From contig NZ_DASYGY010000009.1 of assembly GCF_035999195.1 (NCBI RefSeq), positions 1,860,001-1,924,000 of the forward strand: a stretch of DNA of 64,000 bases, in the 5' to 3' direction. Position numbers and translations under genes: made by a program. This DNA comes from Pseudoxanthomonas sp. (GTDB lineage: Bacteria; Pseudomonadota; Gammaproteobacteria; Xanthomonadales; Xanthomonadaceae). Under the pieces are notes generated by a model, which was not told the origin of the DNA, did not search any database, and was given only the letters and a program-made list of their open reading frames with translations. Below are positions 8,163 to 17,582 of this stretch, one piece after another (the stretch's first letter is position 1; every line of letters starts with the position of its first letter).

Positions 8163-10505
8163 TCAGAACGTCATCTTCAGCTCCGGCGCCAGCGCCTGCA
8201 GCCGCGCGCGGAACTCGCCCTTGATCCGCTCCAGCGCCGCGTGGTCGTCGGCCTCGAAGCGCAGCACCAGGATCGGCGTGGTGTTGGAGGCGCGCACCAG
8301 CCCCCAGCCGTCGTCCCAGTCCGCGCGCAGGCCGTCGATCGTGGACAGGCGCGCGCCCTCGAATTCGGCGCCGGCGACGAAGCGCTCGACGATCGCGTGC
8401 GGCGTGCCGTCCACCACGTCGACCTTGATCTCCGGCGTGGACACGCCGTCCGGCAATTCGGCCAGCACTTCGGAGGGCGTCTCGCTGCGGTTGGCCAGGA
8501 TCTCCAGCAGGCGCGCGGCCGCATACAGGCCATCGTCGAACCCGTACCAGCGCTCCTGGAAGAAGAAGTGGCCGCTCATCTCGCCGGCCAGTTCCGCACC
8601 GGTCTCGCGCATCTTAGCCTTGATCAGCGAATGCCCGGTCTTCCACATCATCGGCGTGCCGCCGTGGCGCAGCACCCAGCCCTGCATCTTGCCGGTGCAT
8701 TTCACGTCGTAGATGATCAGCGCGCCCGGATTGCGCTCCAGCACGTCGGCGGCGAACAGCATCAGCAGGCGGTCGGGGAAGATGATCGCGCCTTCCTTGG
8801 TCACCACGCCCAGGCGGTCGCCATCGCCGTCGAAGGCCAGGCCGATGTCGGCGTCGAAGCGCTTCACCGTCTGCACCAGGTCTTCCAGGTTGTGCGGTTC
8901 GCTGGGGTCCGGATGGTGGTTCGGGAACGTGCCGTCCACTTCGCAGTACAGCGGGATCACGTCCGCGCCGATCGCCTCCAGCAGCTGCGGGGCGATGTCG
9001 CCGGCCACGCCGTTGCCGGCATCCACCACGATCTTCAGCGGACGCTCCAGCTGCACGTCGTCGGCGATGCGCTGGATGTAGTCGGCGGCGATGTCGCGCT
9101 GCTGCAGGTCGCCCGGCACGCCGGCCACGTACAGGCGGTTGTCGCGGATGCGCTCGTACAGGTCGGTGATCGCATCGCCCGACAGGGTCTGCCCCCCCAC
9201 CACGATCTTGAACCCGTTGTAGTCCGGCGGATTGTGGCTGCCGGTCACCGCCACGCAGCTGCCCGCGCGCAGGTGGTAGGCACCGAAATACGCCACCGGC
9301 GTGGGCGCCAAGCCGATGTCGATGACGTTGCGGCCCGCCTTGCGCAGGCCTTCGATCAGTCCGCCGGCCAGGTCCGGACCGGACAGGCGGCCGTCGCGGC
9401 CGACGACGATATCGGCCAGGTCCTCGTCGCGCATGACCGAGCCGATGGCCAGGCCGATCAGTTCGGCGACCTCGACGCTCAGCGACTTCCCGACGATGCC
9501 GCGGATGTCGTAGGCGCGGAAGATGCCGGGGTCCACGTCGACCGCCTTGCCCTCGGACGGCCGGTAGGCATCGCTGCCGTCGCCCTCGTCGGCGACCGGC
9601 GCGCGCGCGCCGGCGGCGGGCGGCGGATCGCGCAGCAGCGCTTCGCCGAGGGTCGGTTCATCCATGTCGCTCATCTCTGCTCCCTTGTTTCCAAATCGTC
9701 CCAGGCCGATACCACCACGCGCCGCCAGCACGGCCGCGATCGCCAGCATGGCCAGCAAGACAGCCACCACCAGCGCCGCAATCGGCCCCAGGCCCAGCGG
9801 GCCGGATTCGCTGTCCGGGACAGCGGTCGCCACGCGCAAACCGGTCTTGCCCACCGCATGCGCCATGCGTTCGGCACCGTCGGCCAGTTGGCTGTTGCCG
9901 CGCTGCTGGATCGAATAGCCGCCCTGGCGCAGCGCGAGATAGCCGCCGGCCGGCATGGCCACGCCATCGAATGCTTCGGTCAGCCGTGCCAGCGGCACGC
10001 TGGCATACAGCACGCCCTGCGGTACGGCCGCCGCCATGCCGAATACGGTCTGATCGCCCTCCTTCACCACGCGGGCGGCGACGGCGTCGCCCTGCATCCC
10101 GGCTTCCAGCAGGGCGAGCCGGCTGTAGCCGAAGGTCGCCGCGTCGGCGTAGGCCGCCGTCAAGGCGCCGTCGAAGATCTCGACCTGGCGTACGCCGGCC
10201 CAGCCATCGCGCACCGCGGCCACCGCGGCGGGAAGGTCGTTCGCGGCCAGCGCCGCCTTGACCGGCGCCGAGGCCAGGCGCTGCTCCAGCAGCCGGACCT
10301 GGGCGGCATGGCTGGCCTGCACGGCCTGCACCGCCTGGTCCCGCGCGCGCTCGACGTCTTCCAGCTGGCCGGCATCCCGCCACTGGCGGACGCCGCTCCA
10401 GGCCAGCAGCCCCGCCAGCAGGCCGAGCAGCACCGCCAGTTTCGGCAACGCGCCACGCAGGTCGCCCACGGGAATCCGCAGGCGGTTCTCGCTCGTCGTG
10501 TTCAT
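8163..10505 (-). CDS. algC: phosphomannomutase/phosphoglucomutase with membrane-anchored N-terminal domain
   Basis: Interconverts hexose 1- and 6-phosphates for GDP-mannose and UDP-glucose, hence LPS and exopolysaccharide precursors. The 780-residue protein is the long form. Residues about 1-270 contain two membrane segments (near 20-37 and 240-265) around a periplasmic sensor-like domain. A linker and a complete mutase domain follow (starting PGIFRAYDIRG), with the phosphoserine loop TGSHNPPDYNG, metal loop FDGDGDRLG, sugar loop GEMSGHFFF and phosphate-binding RASNTTP. It lies 14 bases after dut, in the coaBC-dut-algC operon. In Xanthomonas this enzyme (XanA) serves xanthan and LPS. Confidence 0.92.
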   Translation of the reverse strand: MNTTSENRLRIPVGDLRGALPKLAVLLGLLAGLLAWSGVRQWRDAGQLEDVERARDQAVQAVQASHAAQVRLLEQRLASAPVKAALAANDLPAAVAAVRDGWAGVRQVEIFDGALTAAYADAATFGYSRLALLEAGMQGDAVAARVVKEGDQTVFGMAAAVPQGVLYASVPLARLTEAFDGVAMPAGGYLALRQGGYSIQQRGNSQLADGAERMAHAVGKTGLRVATAVPDSESGPLGLGPIAALVVAVLLAMLAIAAVLAARGGIGLGRFGNKGAEMSDMDEPTLGEALLRDPPPAAGARAPVADEGDGSDAYRPSEGKAVDVDPGIFRAYDIRGIVGKSLSVEVAELIGLAIGSVMRDEDLADIVVGRDGRLSGPDLAGGLIEGLRKAGRNVIDIGLAPTPVAYFGAYHLRAGSCVAVTGSHNPPDYNGFKIVVGGQTLSGDAITDLYERIRDNRLYVAGVPGDLQQRDIAADYIQRIADDVQLERPLKIVVDAGNGVAGDIAPQLLEAIGADVIPLYCEVDGTFPNHHPDPSEPHNLEDLVQTVKRFDADIGLAFDGDGDRLGVVTKEGAIIFPDRLLMLFAADVLERNPGALIIYDVKCTGKMQGWVLRHGGTPMMWKTGHSLIKAKMRETGAELAGEMSGHFFFQERWYGFDDGLYAAARLLEILANRSETPSEVLAELPDGVSTPEIKVDVVDGTPHAIVERFVAGAEFEGARLSTIDGLRADWDDGWGLVRASNTTPILVLRFEADDHAALERIKGEFRARLQALAPELKMTF

Positions 10506-10519
10506 CGGTTTGTCCCCTG

Positions 10520-10984
10520 TCACCGCACGCCGGTGTGGCCGAAGCCACCCGTCCCCCGTGCGCTGTCGGCGAAAGTATCCACCACTTGCAGGCTCACGCG
10601 CACGACCGGCAGCACCATGACCTGGGCGATGCGGTCGCCGGGCTGGATGGTGAAGCTCTCGTGTCCCCGGTTCCACACGCTGATGAGCAGCGGACCCTGG
10701 TAATCGGCATCGATCAGGCCGGTGCCGTTGCCCAGCACGATGCCGTGGCGGTGGCCCAGGCCGGAGCGCGGCAGCACCACCGCGCACAGCTGCGGGTCGC
10801 TCAGGTGCAGGGCGATGCCGCTGGGTACCAGCGCCGCGTCGCCCGGTTCCAGCACCAGCGGGGCGTCCAGCGCCGCGCGCAGGTCCATGCCGGCGCTGGC
10901 CTCGGTGGCATAGGCCGGCAGCGGCCATTCGTCGCCGAAGCGGGGATCCAGCAGCTTCACTTCCACCTTGCGCTCTGCGCTCAT
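10520..10984 (-). CDS. dut: dUTP diphosphatase
   Basis: Hydrolyses dUTP to dUMP and pyrophosphate, keeping uracil out of DNA. The 154-residue trimeric-type enzyme has all five motifs, including ASAGMDLRA, PRSGLGHRHGI, GNGTGLIDADYQGPL and the C-terminal arm RGTGGFGHTG. The ATG overlaps the stop codon of coaBC by 4 bases (ATGA), the usual gammaproteobacterial pairing. Confidence 0.97.
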   Translation of the reverse strand: MSAERKVEVKLLDPRFGDEWPLPAYATEASAGMDLRAALDAPLVLEPGDAALVPSGIALHLSDPQLCAVVLPRSGLGHRHGIVLGNGTGLIDADYQGPLLISVWNRGHESFTIQPGDRIAQVMVLPVVRVSLQVVDTFADSARGTGGFGHTGVR

Positions 10985-12210
10985 GCGTTCAGTCGCTCCA
11001 CGATCAGGTCCATCAGGTCGTCGGCAAGCTGCGTCTTCGGTGCGGAGGCGAAACTGCGCTCGCCCTCCTTCCAGTAGGCGGTCATCGCGTTCTGGTCGCT
11101 CTCGAACCCGCCATCGGCGATGCCCACGCGGTTGGCCACGATCATGTCCAGCCGCTTGGCGTCCAGCTTCATGCGGGCGTATTCGGCCACGTTGTTGGTT
11201 TCGGCGGCGAAGCCGACCACCAGCTTCAGCGCCTGCCTCTGCGCGGCGACTTCGGCCAGGATGTCGGGCGTGCGCACCAGGTCCAGCGCCAGCGATTCGC
11301 TGGATTTCTTGATCTTGTCGGCGGCCGGCTCGCGCGGCGTGTAATCGGCCACGGCGGCGGCGCCGATGTAGAGGTCGGCCGGCAGGGCGGCGAACACGGC
11401 CGCGTGCATCTGCGCGGCCGAGCGCACGTCCACCCGGGTCACGCCGGCCGGGGTGGGCAGATGCACGGGACCGGCCACCAGGGTGACGCTGGCGCCCCGC
11501 CGGGCGGCGCTGGCGGCAACCGCGAAGCCCATCTTGCCGCTGCTGCGGTTGCCCAGGTAGCGCACCGGATCCAGGTCCTCGTAGGTCGGGCCGGCGCTGA
11601 CCACCACCTTCAGCCCGGCCAAGTCCTGCGGCACCGGCGATGCCTTCGCCGCCCCGCCGGCCAGCGCGGCGACGATCTCGGCCGGCTCGGCCAGGCGGCC
11701 GGGGCCCGACTCGCCTTCGGCCAGCGGCCCGTCGTTCGGACCCACCACCTGCACGCCACGGCCCAGCAACGTGGCGACGTTCGCCTGCGTGGCCGCGTGC
11801 TGCCACATGCGATGGTTCATCGCCGGCGCAATCGTCATCGGCGCGGTGGTCGCCAGGCACAGGGTGGTCACCAGATCGTCGGCCAGGCCGTGCGCCAGGC
11901 GCGCGATCAGGTCGGCGGTCGCCGGCGCGACGATCACGCGGTCGGCCCAGCGCGCCAGTTCGATATGCCCCATCGCCTGCTCGGCGGCGCTGTCCCAGAG
12001 CGTGGTGCGGGCCGGTTGGCCGGACAGGGCCTGGAAACTCAACGGGGCGACGAACTGCTGCGCGCCCGCGGTCATGGCCACCTGCACGTCGGCCCCCGCA
12101 TCGCGCAGCCGGCGCACCAGTTCCAGCGCCTTGTAGGCGGCAATCCCGCCTCCCACGCACAGCAGCAGGCGTTGCCCCGCCAGCCCCTGTGTCTTGTCCG
12201 ATCCACTCAC
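10981..12210 (-). CDS. coaBC: bifunctional phosphopantothenoylcysteine decarboxylase/synthetase
   Basis: Two steps of coenzyme A synthesis in one chain. The 409-residue protein has the flavin-binding CoaC part (CVGGGIAAYKA at the N-terminus, active His in MGHIELARWAD, PAMNHRMW substrate clamp). The CoaB synthetase part follows (SAGPTYEDLDPVRYLGNRSS, then AAETNNVAEYARMKLDAKRL). Length is standard. It heads the operon with dut and algC and is divergent from radC, with about 95 bases between the starts. Confidence 0.96.
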   Translation of the reverse strand: MSGSDKTQGLAGQRLLLCVGGGIAAYKALELVRRLRDAGADVQVAMTAGAQQFVAPLSFQALSGQPARTTLWDSAAEQAMGHIELARWADRVIVAPATADLIARLAHGLADDLVTTLCLATTAPMTIAPAMNHRMWQHAATQANVATLLGRGVQVVGPNDGPLAEGESGPGRLAEPAEIVAALAGGAAKASPVPQDLAGLKVVVSAGPTYEDLDPVRYLGNRSSGKMGFAVAASAARRGASVTLVAGPVHLPTPAGVTRVDVRSAAQMHAAVFAALPADLYIGAAAVADYTPREPAADKIKKSSESLALDLVRTPDILAEVAAQRQALKLVVGFAAETNNVAEYARMKLDAKRLDMIVANRVGIADGGFESDQNAMTAYWKEGERSFASAPKTQLADDLMDLIVERLNA

Positions 12211-12306
12211 GTCGGCCCATTCCTACGTCGATACAGGCGATTAGCTTACCCGAACGCCCCCCGCGCCCCGATGCCGCGGCGTGCGCCGTCCGTCGAGGAT
12301 GGCCAC

Positions 12307-12981
12307 ATGCACATACGCGACTGGCCCCAGGACGAACGTCCCCGTGAAAAGCTGCTGGCCCGCGGGCCTGCCAGCCTCAGCGACGCCGAGCTGCTGGCGA
12401 TCTTCCTGGGCTCCGGCCTGCGTGGGCGCGACGCGGTCGCCACCGCCCGCGAGCTGCTCGCCCACCACGGCCCGCTGCGCGCCCTGCTCGAGCGCCCGCC
12501 GGCCGAACTGACCGCCCTGCCCGCGCTCGGTCCGGCCCGCGCCTGTGTGCTGGCCGCCGCGCTAGAGCTGGGCACCCGCCTGCTGCACGCGTCGCTGGCG
12601 CGTGGCGACGCCATCGGCGATCCGGAGGCGGCGGGGCGCTACTTCGCCCAACGCCTGCGCGGCCGGCCGCACGAGGTCTTCGCTGCGCTGTTCCTGGATA
12701 CCCGCCATCGCGTGCTGGCGTTCGAGGAGCTGTTCCAGGGCTCGGTGGACAGCGCCGAGGTACACCCCCGCGAGGTGGCGCGGCGCGCCCTGGCCATGAA
12801 CGCCACGGCGCTGATCGTGGGACACAACCATCCCTCGGGCTGCGCGGAACCCTCGGCCGCCGACCGCGCGGTGACCCAGCGGCTGAAACAGGCGCTGGCG
12901 CTGGTGGACGTGCGCCTGCTGGACCATTTCGTCATCGGCGATGGGCCACCGCAGTCGATGGCGGCGCGCGGCTGGGTCTGA
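12307..12981 (+). CDS. radC: RadC family JAB-domain protein
   Basis: The 224-residue protein has an N-terminal helix-hairpin-helix-like part (LPALGPARACVLAAALELG) and a C-terminal MPN/JAMM domain with EVHPREV and the metal motif HNHPSG. Despite the historical name, its role in DNA repair is unproven; JAB domains are metalloproteases or nucleases. ATG at 12307 (MHIRDWPQDERPREKLL) matches the usual start of the family. Confidence 0.94.
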   Translation: MHIRDWPQDERPREKLLARGPASLSDAELLAIFLGSGLRGRDAVATARELLAHHGPLRALLERPPAELTALPALGPARACVLAAALELGTRLLHASLARGDAIGDPEAAGRYFAQRLRGRPHEVFAALFLDTRHRVLAFEELFQGSVDSAEVHPREVARRALAMNATALIVGHNHPSGCAEPSAADRAVTQRLKQALALVDVRLLDHFVIGDGPPQSMAARGWV

Positions 12982-13071
12982 TGCCTCCGCCGCGGGCTGA
13001 ACCGCGCCGATCCCACGCGGCGACCGGGAAAACCTAGAATAGGCGGTTCCCACGCAACACGACGGTCTTCC

Positions 13072-14763
13072 GTGAAAGCTTCCCTCCGCGCCTTGATCGC
13101 CCAGGGCATCGACGCCCTGCGCGCCGCCGGCACCCTGCCGGCCGACACCGCCACGCCGGATTTCGTGGTCGAGCGACCCAAGACCCGCGAGCACGGCGAC
13201 TTCGCCACCAACGCCGCCATGCTGCTGGCCAAGGCCGCACGCAGCAATCCGCGCGCCCTCGCCACCGCGCTGGTCGCCGCGTTGCCCGCCAGCGAGGACG
13301 TGGCCAGGGTCGAGATCGCCGGCCCCGGCTTCATCAACTTCCATCTGAGTCCCGGCGCCTACCAGCGCGAAGTCGCGGCCGCGCTGGCGCAGGGCGCGGC
13401 GTACGGGCGCAACGACAGCGGCCAGGGCCGCACCGTGGGCGTGGAGTACGTGTCGGCGAACCCGACCGGTCCGCTGCACGTCGGGCACGGCCGCGCCGGC
13501 GTGATCGGCGACTGCATCGCCCGCGTGTTGGCGGCGAACGGCTGGAACGCCAAGCGCGAGTTCTACTACAACGATGCCGGCGTGCAGATCGACAACCTGG
13601 CCAAGTCCACCCAGGCGCGTGCGCTCGGCCTGACGCCCGACAGCGAGGGCTGGCCGGAAGACGGCTACCGCGGCGACTACATCGCCGACGTGGCGCAGGC
13701 CTACCTCGACGGCGACTCGGTCGAGGTCGAAGGTCATGTGGTCACCGGTGAACGGGATCCGCAGGACCTCGACGCGATCCGCCGCTTCGCCGTGGCCTAC
13801 CTGCGCCGCGAGCAGAACCTCGACCTGGCGGCGTTCGGCGTGTCGTTCGACCGCTACTTCCTGGAAAGCTCGCTGTACGCCGACCGGAAGGTCGAGGAAG
13901 CGGTGAACAAGCTGGTCGCCTCCGGCCACACCTACGAGGAAGGCGGCGCGCTGTGGCTCCGGTCCACCGACTTCGGCGACGACAAGGACCGCGTGATGCG
14001 CAAGTCCGACGGCACGTACACCTACTTCGTCCCGGACGTGGCCTACCACCTATCCAAGTGGCAGCGCGGCTACGAACGCGCGATCACCGAGCTGGGCGCC
14101 GACCACCACGGTTCGCTGGCCCGCGTCCGGGCCGGCCTGCAGGCGCTGGGCGAAGGCATTCCGCCCGGCTATCCGGAGTACGTGCTGCACCAGATGGTCA
14201 CGGTGATGCGCGGCGGCGAGGAAGTGAAGCTGTCCAAGCGCGCCGGCAGTTACCTGACCCTGCGCGACCTGATCGAAGAGGCCGGTGCCGATGCCACGCG
14301 CTGGTTCCTGATCGCGCGCAAGCCGGACTCGCAGCTGACCTTCGACATCGACCTGGCGCGCGAGCAGAGCAAGGACAATCCGGTGTTCTACGTGCAGTAC
14401 GCGCATGCGCGCGTCTGCAGCCTGCTGCGCCGCGTGGAGGAGAAGGGCCTGGCTCCCTACGACCAGGCCGTCGGCATCGCCGCGTTGCCGGCGCTCACGG
14501 ACGAAGGCTCGCTGGCGCTGATGGTGGAACTGTCGCGCTATCCGGAAGTGGTGGAATCCGCCGGCCTCTCGCTGGAACCTCACGCCATCGCGCAATACCT
14601 GCGCGAACTGGCCTATGCTTTCCAGGCGTGGTACGACGGCGAACCGATCCTCATCGACGACGACGCCGAGCGCAATGCGCGCCTGTCGCTCGCACTGGCG
14701 GTCCGTCAGGCGCTGGCGAACGGACTGGACCTGTTGGGCGTCAGTGCGCCCGAAAAGATGTGA
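13072..14763 (+). CDS. argS: arginyl-tRNA synthetase
   Basis: Charges tRNA-Arg. The 563-residue class I enzyme starts with GTG. It carries the HIGH motif as HVGH within NPTGPLHVGHGRAG, the KMSKS equivalent KLSKRAG, and an anticodon-binding C-terminal domain starting around VFYVQYAHARVCSLL. The length is usual for the family. A -10-like TAGAAT lies at 13035-13040, about 30 bases before the start codon. It is followed 14 bases later by a SPOR-domain gene, the order seen in many gammaproteobacteria. Confidence 0.97.
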   Translation: MKASLRALIAQGIDALRAAGTLPADTATPDFVVERPKTREHGDFATNAAMLLAKAARSNPRALATALVAALPASEDVARVEIAGPGFINFHLSPGAYQREVAAALAQGAAYGRNDSGQGRTVGVEYVSANPTGPLHVGHGRAGVIGDCIARVLAANGWNAKREFYYNDAGVQIDNLAKSTQARALGLTPDSEGWPEDGYRGDYIADVAQAYLDGDSVEVEGHVVTGERDPQDLDAIRRFAVAYLRREQNLDLAAFGVSFDRYFLESSLYADRKVEEAVNKLVASGHTYEEGGALWLRSTDFGDDKDRVMRKSDGTYTYFVPDVAYHLSKWQRGYERAITELGADHHGSLARVRAGLQALGEGIPPGYPEYVLHQMVTVMRGGEEVKLSKRAGSYLTLRDLIEEAGADATRWFLIARKPDSQLTFDIDLAREQSKDNPVFYVQYAHARVCSLLRRVEEKGLAPYDQAVGIAALPALTDEGSLALMVELSRYPEVVESAGLSLEPHAIAQYLRELAYAFQAWYDGEPILIDDDAERNARLSLALAVRQALANGLDLLGVSAPEKM

Positions 14764-14777
14764 GCGGAGAGCAGTAG

Positions 14778-15569
14778 ATGGCAGCAAGGCGCGGCAAGAA
14801 CCAGGCCACCCGTAATTCCGGCCACGCGACCCCGGCGTGGGTGTGGCTGATCCTCGGCCTGCTGATCGGGCTGGCGGTGTATTTCATCGTCCCGGGACTG
14901 GGCAAGAAGGACGGCGACGGCTTCTTCCGTCCGCAGCCCAACCCGGACGCGCAACCGGCCCCGATCGACAGCGCCGATGTCGAGGCCGTCGTGCCCGACG
15001 CCCCTGCCGACGACACGCCCGCCACCGCCGCCACGACCGAGGAGTCCGCGGCGAAGGAAACCCAGTACGACTTCTACACCCTGCTGCCCGGCAAGGAAGT
15101 GCAGATGTCCGACGCGGAACTGGCCGCCAGCGCGCGCGAGGAGGACGCCCGCAAGGCGCGTGCCGCCCTCAACGGCCAGGCGACCACGCCGGTCGCCACG
15201 GCACCGGCCGATACTGCCGCGGCGCAACCGACGCCGCTCAACGAAAGCGCACCCGCACGCGCGGTAGAGACACCGCGTGCGTCGGACACCGCCGCCGCAC
15301 CCCGGCCCATCCCCACGGTCGCCAGTGCCGACACCGGCGCGCGCTACATCCTGCAGGCCGGCGCGTTCGGTGCTTCCGGCGATGCCGAGGCCACCAAGGC
15401 CAAGATCGCCATGCTCGGCCTCAGCGCCCGTGTCGAATCAGCGCAGATCAACGGCAAGACCGTCTACCGCGTGCGCATGGGGCCGTACGGCACCGCCAGC
15501 GAACTGGCCGAAGCGAAGCAGAAGCTCGCCAGCGGCGGACTGCCGGCGATGGCGGTGAAGGCGCAGTGA
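14778..15569 (+). CDS. SPOR-domain protein (FtsN-like)
   Basis: Probable cell-division protein that binds septal peptidoglycan. The 263-residue protein has a short basic cytoplasmic start, one membrane segment (residues about 20-38, WVWLILGLLIGLAVYFIVPG), a long Pro/Ala-rich periplasmic linker, and a C-terminal SPOR domain (RYILQAGAFGASGDAEATKA through VYRVRMGPYG). Topology and location directly after argS match FtsN of other gammaproteobacteria, but the essential FtsN region cannot be recognised by eye, so the name is inferred. Confidence 0.8.
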   Translation: MAARRGKNQATRNSGHATPAWVWLILGLLIGLAVYFIVPGLGKKDGDGFFRPQPNPDAQPAPIDSADVEAVVPDAPADDTPATAATTEESAAKETQYDFYTLLPGKEVQMSDAELAASAREEDARKARAALNGQATTPVATAPADTAAAQPTPLNESAPARAVETPRASDTAAAPRPIPTVASADTGARYILQAGAFGASGDAEATKAKIAMLGLSARVESAQINGKTVYRVRMGPYGTASELAEAKQKLASGGLPAMAVKAQ

Positions 15570-15988
15570 GTCCCGCGCGGCCGCCCTGGCAGCGCCTGGT
15601 GATGGCGACGGCGGCCGCGATGGTGTCGCTGCTCGTCGCCTCGTGGCTGGTCGGGCGCATGCTGCCGTCGGCCTGGCAGGAGGTGGTGCAGACCCGCTGG
15701 GGATTCCTCACGCCGGTCAGCTACGTCGTCACCGCCCTCTGCATGGGCCTGGGCGGCGCCCTGGCCGGCCACCGCTTCCTGATCGTCGCCGTCGGCCTGA
15801 CGTTGGCCGTGTGGGCCGCGACGCTGTCGGTGCTGGCCGGGATCGCCGGCGCGGCCTCGGACATCGCCTATCCGCTCGGTTACCTGCTGCGCACCAACGC
15901 GCTCAGCGCGACGCTGTCCGTTGCAGCCGCCGCACTCGGCACCTGGCTCGGCGCACGCTGGTATGCGCGCCGCGCCGCGCGGCGCTGA
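15566..15988 (+). CDS. small membrane protein, function unknown
   Basis: The 140-residue protein has about four hydrophobic segments (MATAAAMVSLLVASWLVG, SYVVTALCMGLGGALAG, FLIVAVGLTLAVWAATLSV, and a C-terminal one) and an arginine-rich tail. The GTG start overlaps the stop of the SPOR gene (GTGA), which suggests translational coupling with it. I do not recognise a family. An internal ATG at 15602 is an alternative start. Confidence 0.65.
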   Translation: MSPARPPWQRLVMATAAAMVSLLVASWLVGRMLPSAWQEVVQTRWGFLTPVSYVVTALCMGLGGALAGHRFLIVAVGLTLAVWAATLSVLAGIAGAASDIAYPLGYLLRTNALSATLSVAAAALGTWLGARWYARRAARR

Positions 15989-16021
15989 CCGCATTCCGTC
16001 GTCCTCCGCCAAGGAATTCCC

Positions 16022-16789
16022 ATGACCCGCACCGCCCTCATCACCGGCGCCACCTCCGGCTTCGGCGCCGCCGCAGTCCGTCGTTTCGCGGCCGCCGGCT
16101 GGCGCGTGATCGCGACCGGGCGCCGCGCCGAACGCCTGCAGGCACTGGTGGATGACGTCGGTGCCGACACGGTGCACGCCGCCGCGTTCGACATCCGCGA
16201 CGAAGCGGCGATGGACGCCGCCCTCGCCGCGCTGCCGGACGGTTTCCGCGACATCGACCTTCTGGTCAACAACGCCGGCCTGGCGCAGGGCACGCTGCCG
16301 GCGCAGAACGCGCTGCTGTCGGACTGGCGCACGATGATCGACACCAACGTCACCGCGCTGGTCGTGCTGACGCACCGGCTGCTGCCGCAATTGATCGAGC
16401 GCAAGGGCGCGATCATCAACATCAGTTCGGTCGCCGGCGTGTATCCGTATCCGGGCGGCAACGCCTACGGCGGCAGCAAGGCCTTCGTCAGCCAGTTCTC
16501 GCTCGGCCTGCGCAGCGACCTTCATGGCACCGGCGTGCGCGTGACGACGATCGAGCCCGGCATGGCCGAAACCGAATTCACCCTGGTGCGTACGCATGGC
16601 GACCAGGCCGCCTCCGACAAGCTGTATACCGGCGCGAACCCGATGACTGCCGAGGACATCGCCGAGTCGATCTTCTACGTCGCCACACTGCCGCCGCACC
16701 TCAACATCAACCGGCTGGAGATCATGCCGGTGTCGCAGTCGTTTGCGGGGTTCCAGGTACATCGCGACACCCAGGGTAGGTCCGGATAA
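16022..16789 (+). CDS. short-chain dehydrogenase (YdfG-like)
   Basis: NAD(P)-dependent oxidoreductase of the classical SDR family, 255 residues. The cofactor motif TGATSGFG is at the N-terminus, NNAG in the middle, and the catalytic Ser (INISSVAG) and YxxxK (YGGSK) follow. The sequence resembles YdfG, an NADP-dependent 3-hydroxy acid/serine dehydrogenase, but the substrate cannot be read from sequence. A clear AAGGA Shine-Dalgarno lies just before the ATG. Confidence 0.88.
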   Translation: MTRTALITGATSGFGAAAVRRFAAAGWRVIATGRRAERLQALVDDVGADTVHAAAFDIRDEAAMDAALAALPDGFRDIDLLVNNAGLAQGTLPAQNALLSDWRTMIDTNVTALVVLTHRLLPQLIERKGAIINISSVAGVYPYPGGNAYGGSKAFVSQFSLGLRSDLHGTGVRVTTIEPGMAETEFTLVRTHGDQAASDKLYTGANPMTAEDIAESIFYVATLPPHLNINRLEIMPVSQSFAGFQVHRDTQGRSG

Positions 16790-16793
16790 CGAC

Positions 16794-16877
16794 CGTCGTC
16801 CCCGCGAAGGCGGGGACCCAGCGACTTCGGGCCAATGAAGGCAAAGACACCGGGTTCCCGCATACGCGGGAACGACG
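16794..16877. repeat. intergenic palindromic repeat (Xanthomonadaceae type)
   Basis: The arms CGTCGTCCCCGCG and CGCGGGAACGACG face each other across about 60 bases, with an internal small hairpin in each half (CCCCGCGAAGGCGGGG and TTCCCGCATACGCGGGAA). Such elements recur between genes of this family. It may act as an mRNA-stabilising or terminating structure. Confidence 0.6.
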
Positions 16878-17015
16878 AACATGATCCGCGTTGTCAAAAC
16901 CATCGCCAGGCGGAGCACCTGCGCCAGCCGCACGGCGATGTCTCCCCGCCGGATTGAACCGTTTCCGCCCGATCCGGCACCTTCACTCCCGACAGACGGA
17001 TAGAGGGGCCCTCGC

Positions 17016-17582
17016 GTGCAGCGGGATACGGAACGGATACTGGACGAATACCTCGCTGCAGCCGCCCGCACGGGCGACCGTGCGGCGTGGGAGCGTCTGG
17101 TCACGCGTTGGCAGCCGCGTCTGCTGCGCCACGCGTGGCGCCTGACCGGTCATCCGGACCTCGCCCGCGACATGGTGCAGGAGGCGTGGCTCGAGATCGT
17201 GCGCGGCCTGCGCCGCCTGGACGACATCGCGGCCTTTCCGGCTTGGGCGTTCCGCATCGTGACCCGCCGCTGCGCGCGTGCGATCCGAGGACGGCAGGTC
17301 GAGCGCACTCGCCTGGTGGATGCCGAGCTCGACACGGTGATGGCAGGCGAACAGGACGAGGCGGGCGAACGCGCGTCGGAGCTGGCCATCGTCAGGGCGG
17401 AAATGCAGGGCCTGCCCGCGCCCCAGCGCGCGGCGCTGTCGTTGTTCTACCTGGAAGACCTGAGCGTGGCGGAAATCGCCGTCGCGCTCGACGTGCCCCC
17501 GGGAACGGTCAAGACCCGGCTGATGCATGCGCGGCGCAAGATCCGCGCGCGACTGGAAGGAAGCTCCGATGGACAAGACTGA
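17016..17582 (+). CDS. ECF-type RNA polymerase sigma factor
   Basis: Sigma-70 family factor of 188 residues with only regions 2 and 4. Region 2 includes ARDMVQEAWLEIVRGL; region 4 includes YLEDLSVAEIAVALDVPPGT followed by VKTRLMHARRKIRARL. It starts at GTG behind a GAGGGG ribosome-binding site. It overlaps the next gene by 14 bases, so the downstream membrane protein is probably its partner or regulator. Target promoters are unknown. Confidence 0.9.
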   Translation: MQRDTERILDEYLAAAARTGDRAAWERLVTRWQPRLLRHAWRLTGHPDLARDMVQEAWLEIVRGLRRLDDIAAFPAWAFRIVTRRCARAIRGRQVERTRLVDAELDTVMAGEQDEAGERASELAIVRAEMQGLPAPQRAALSLFYLEDLSVAEIAVALDVPPGTVKTRLMHARRKIRARLEGSSDGQD

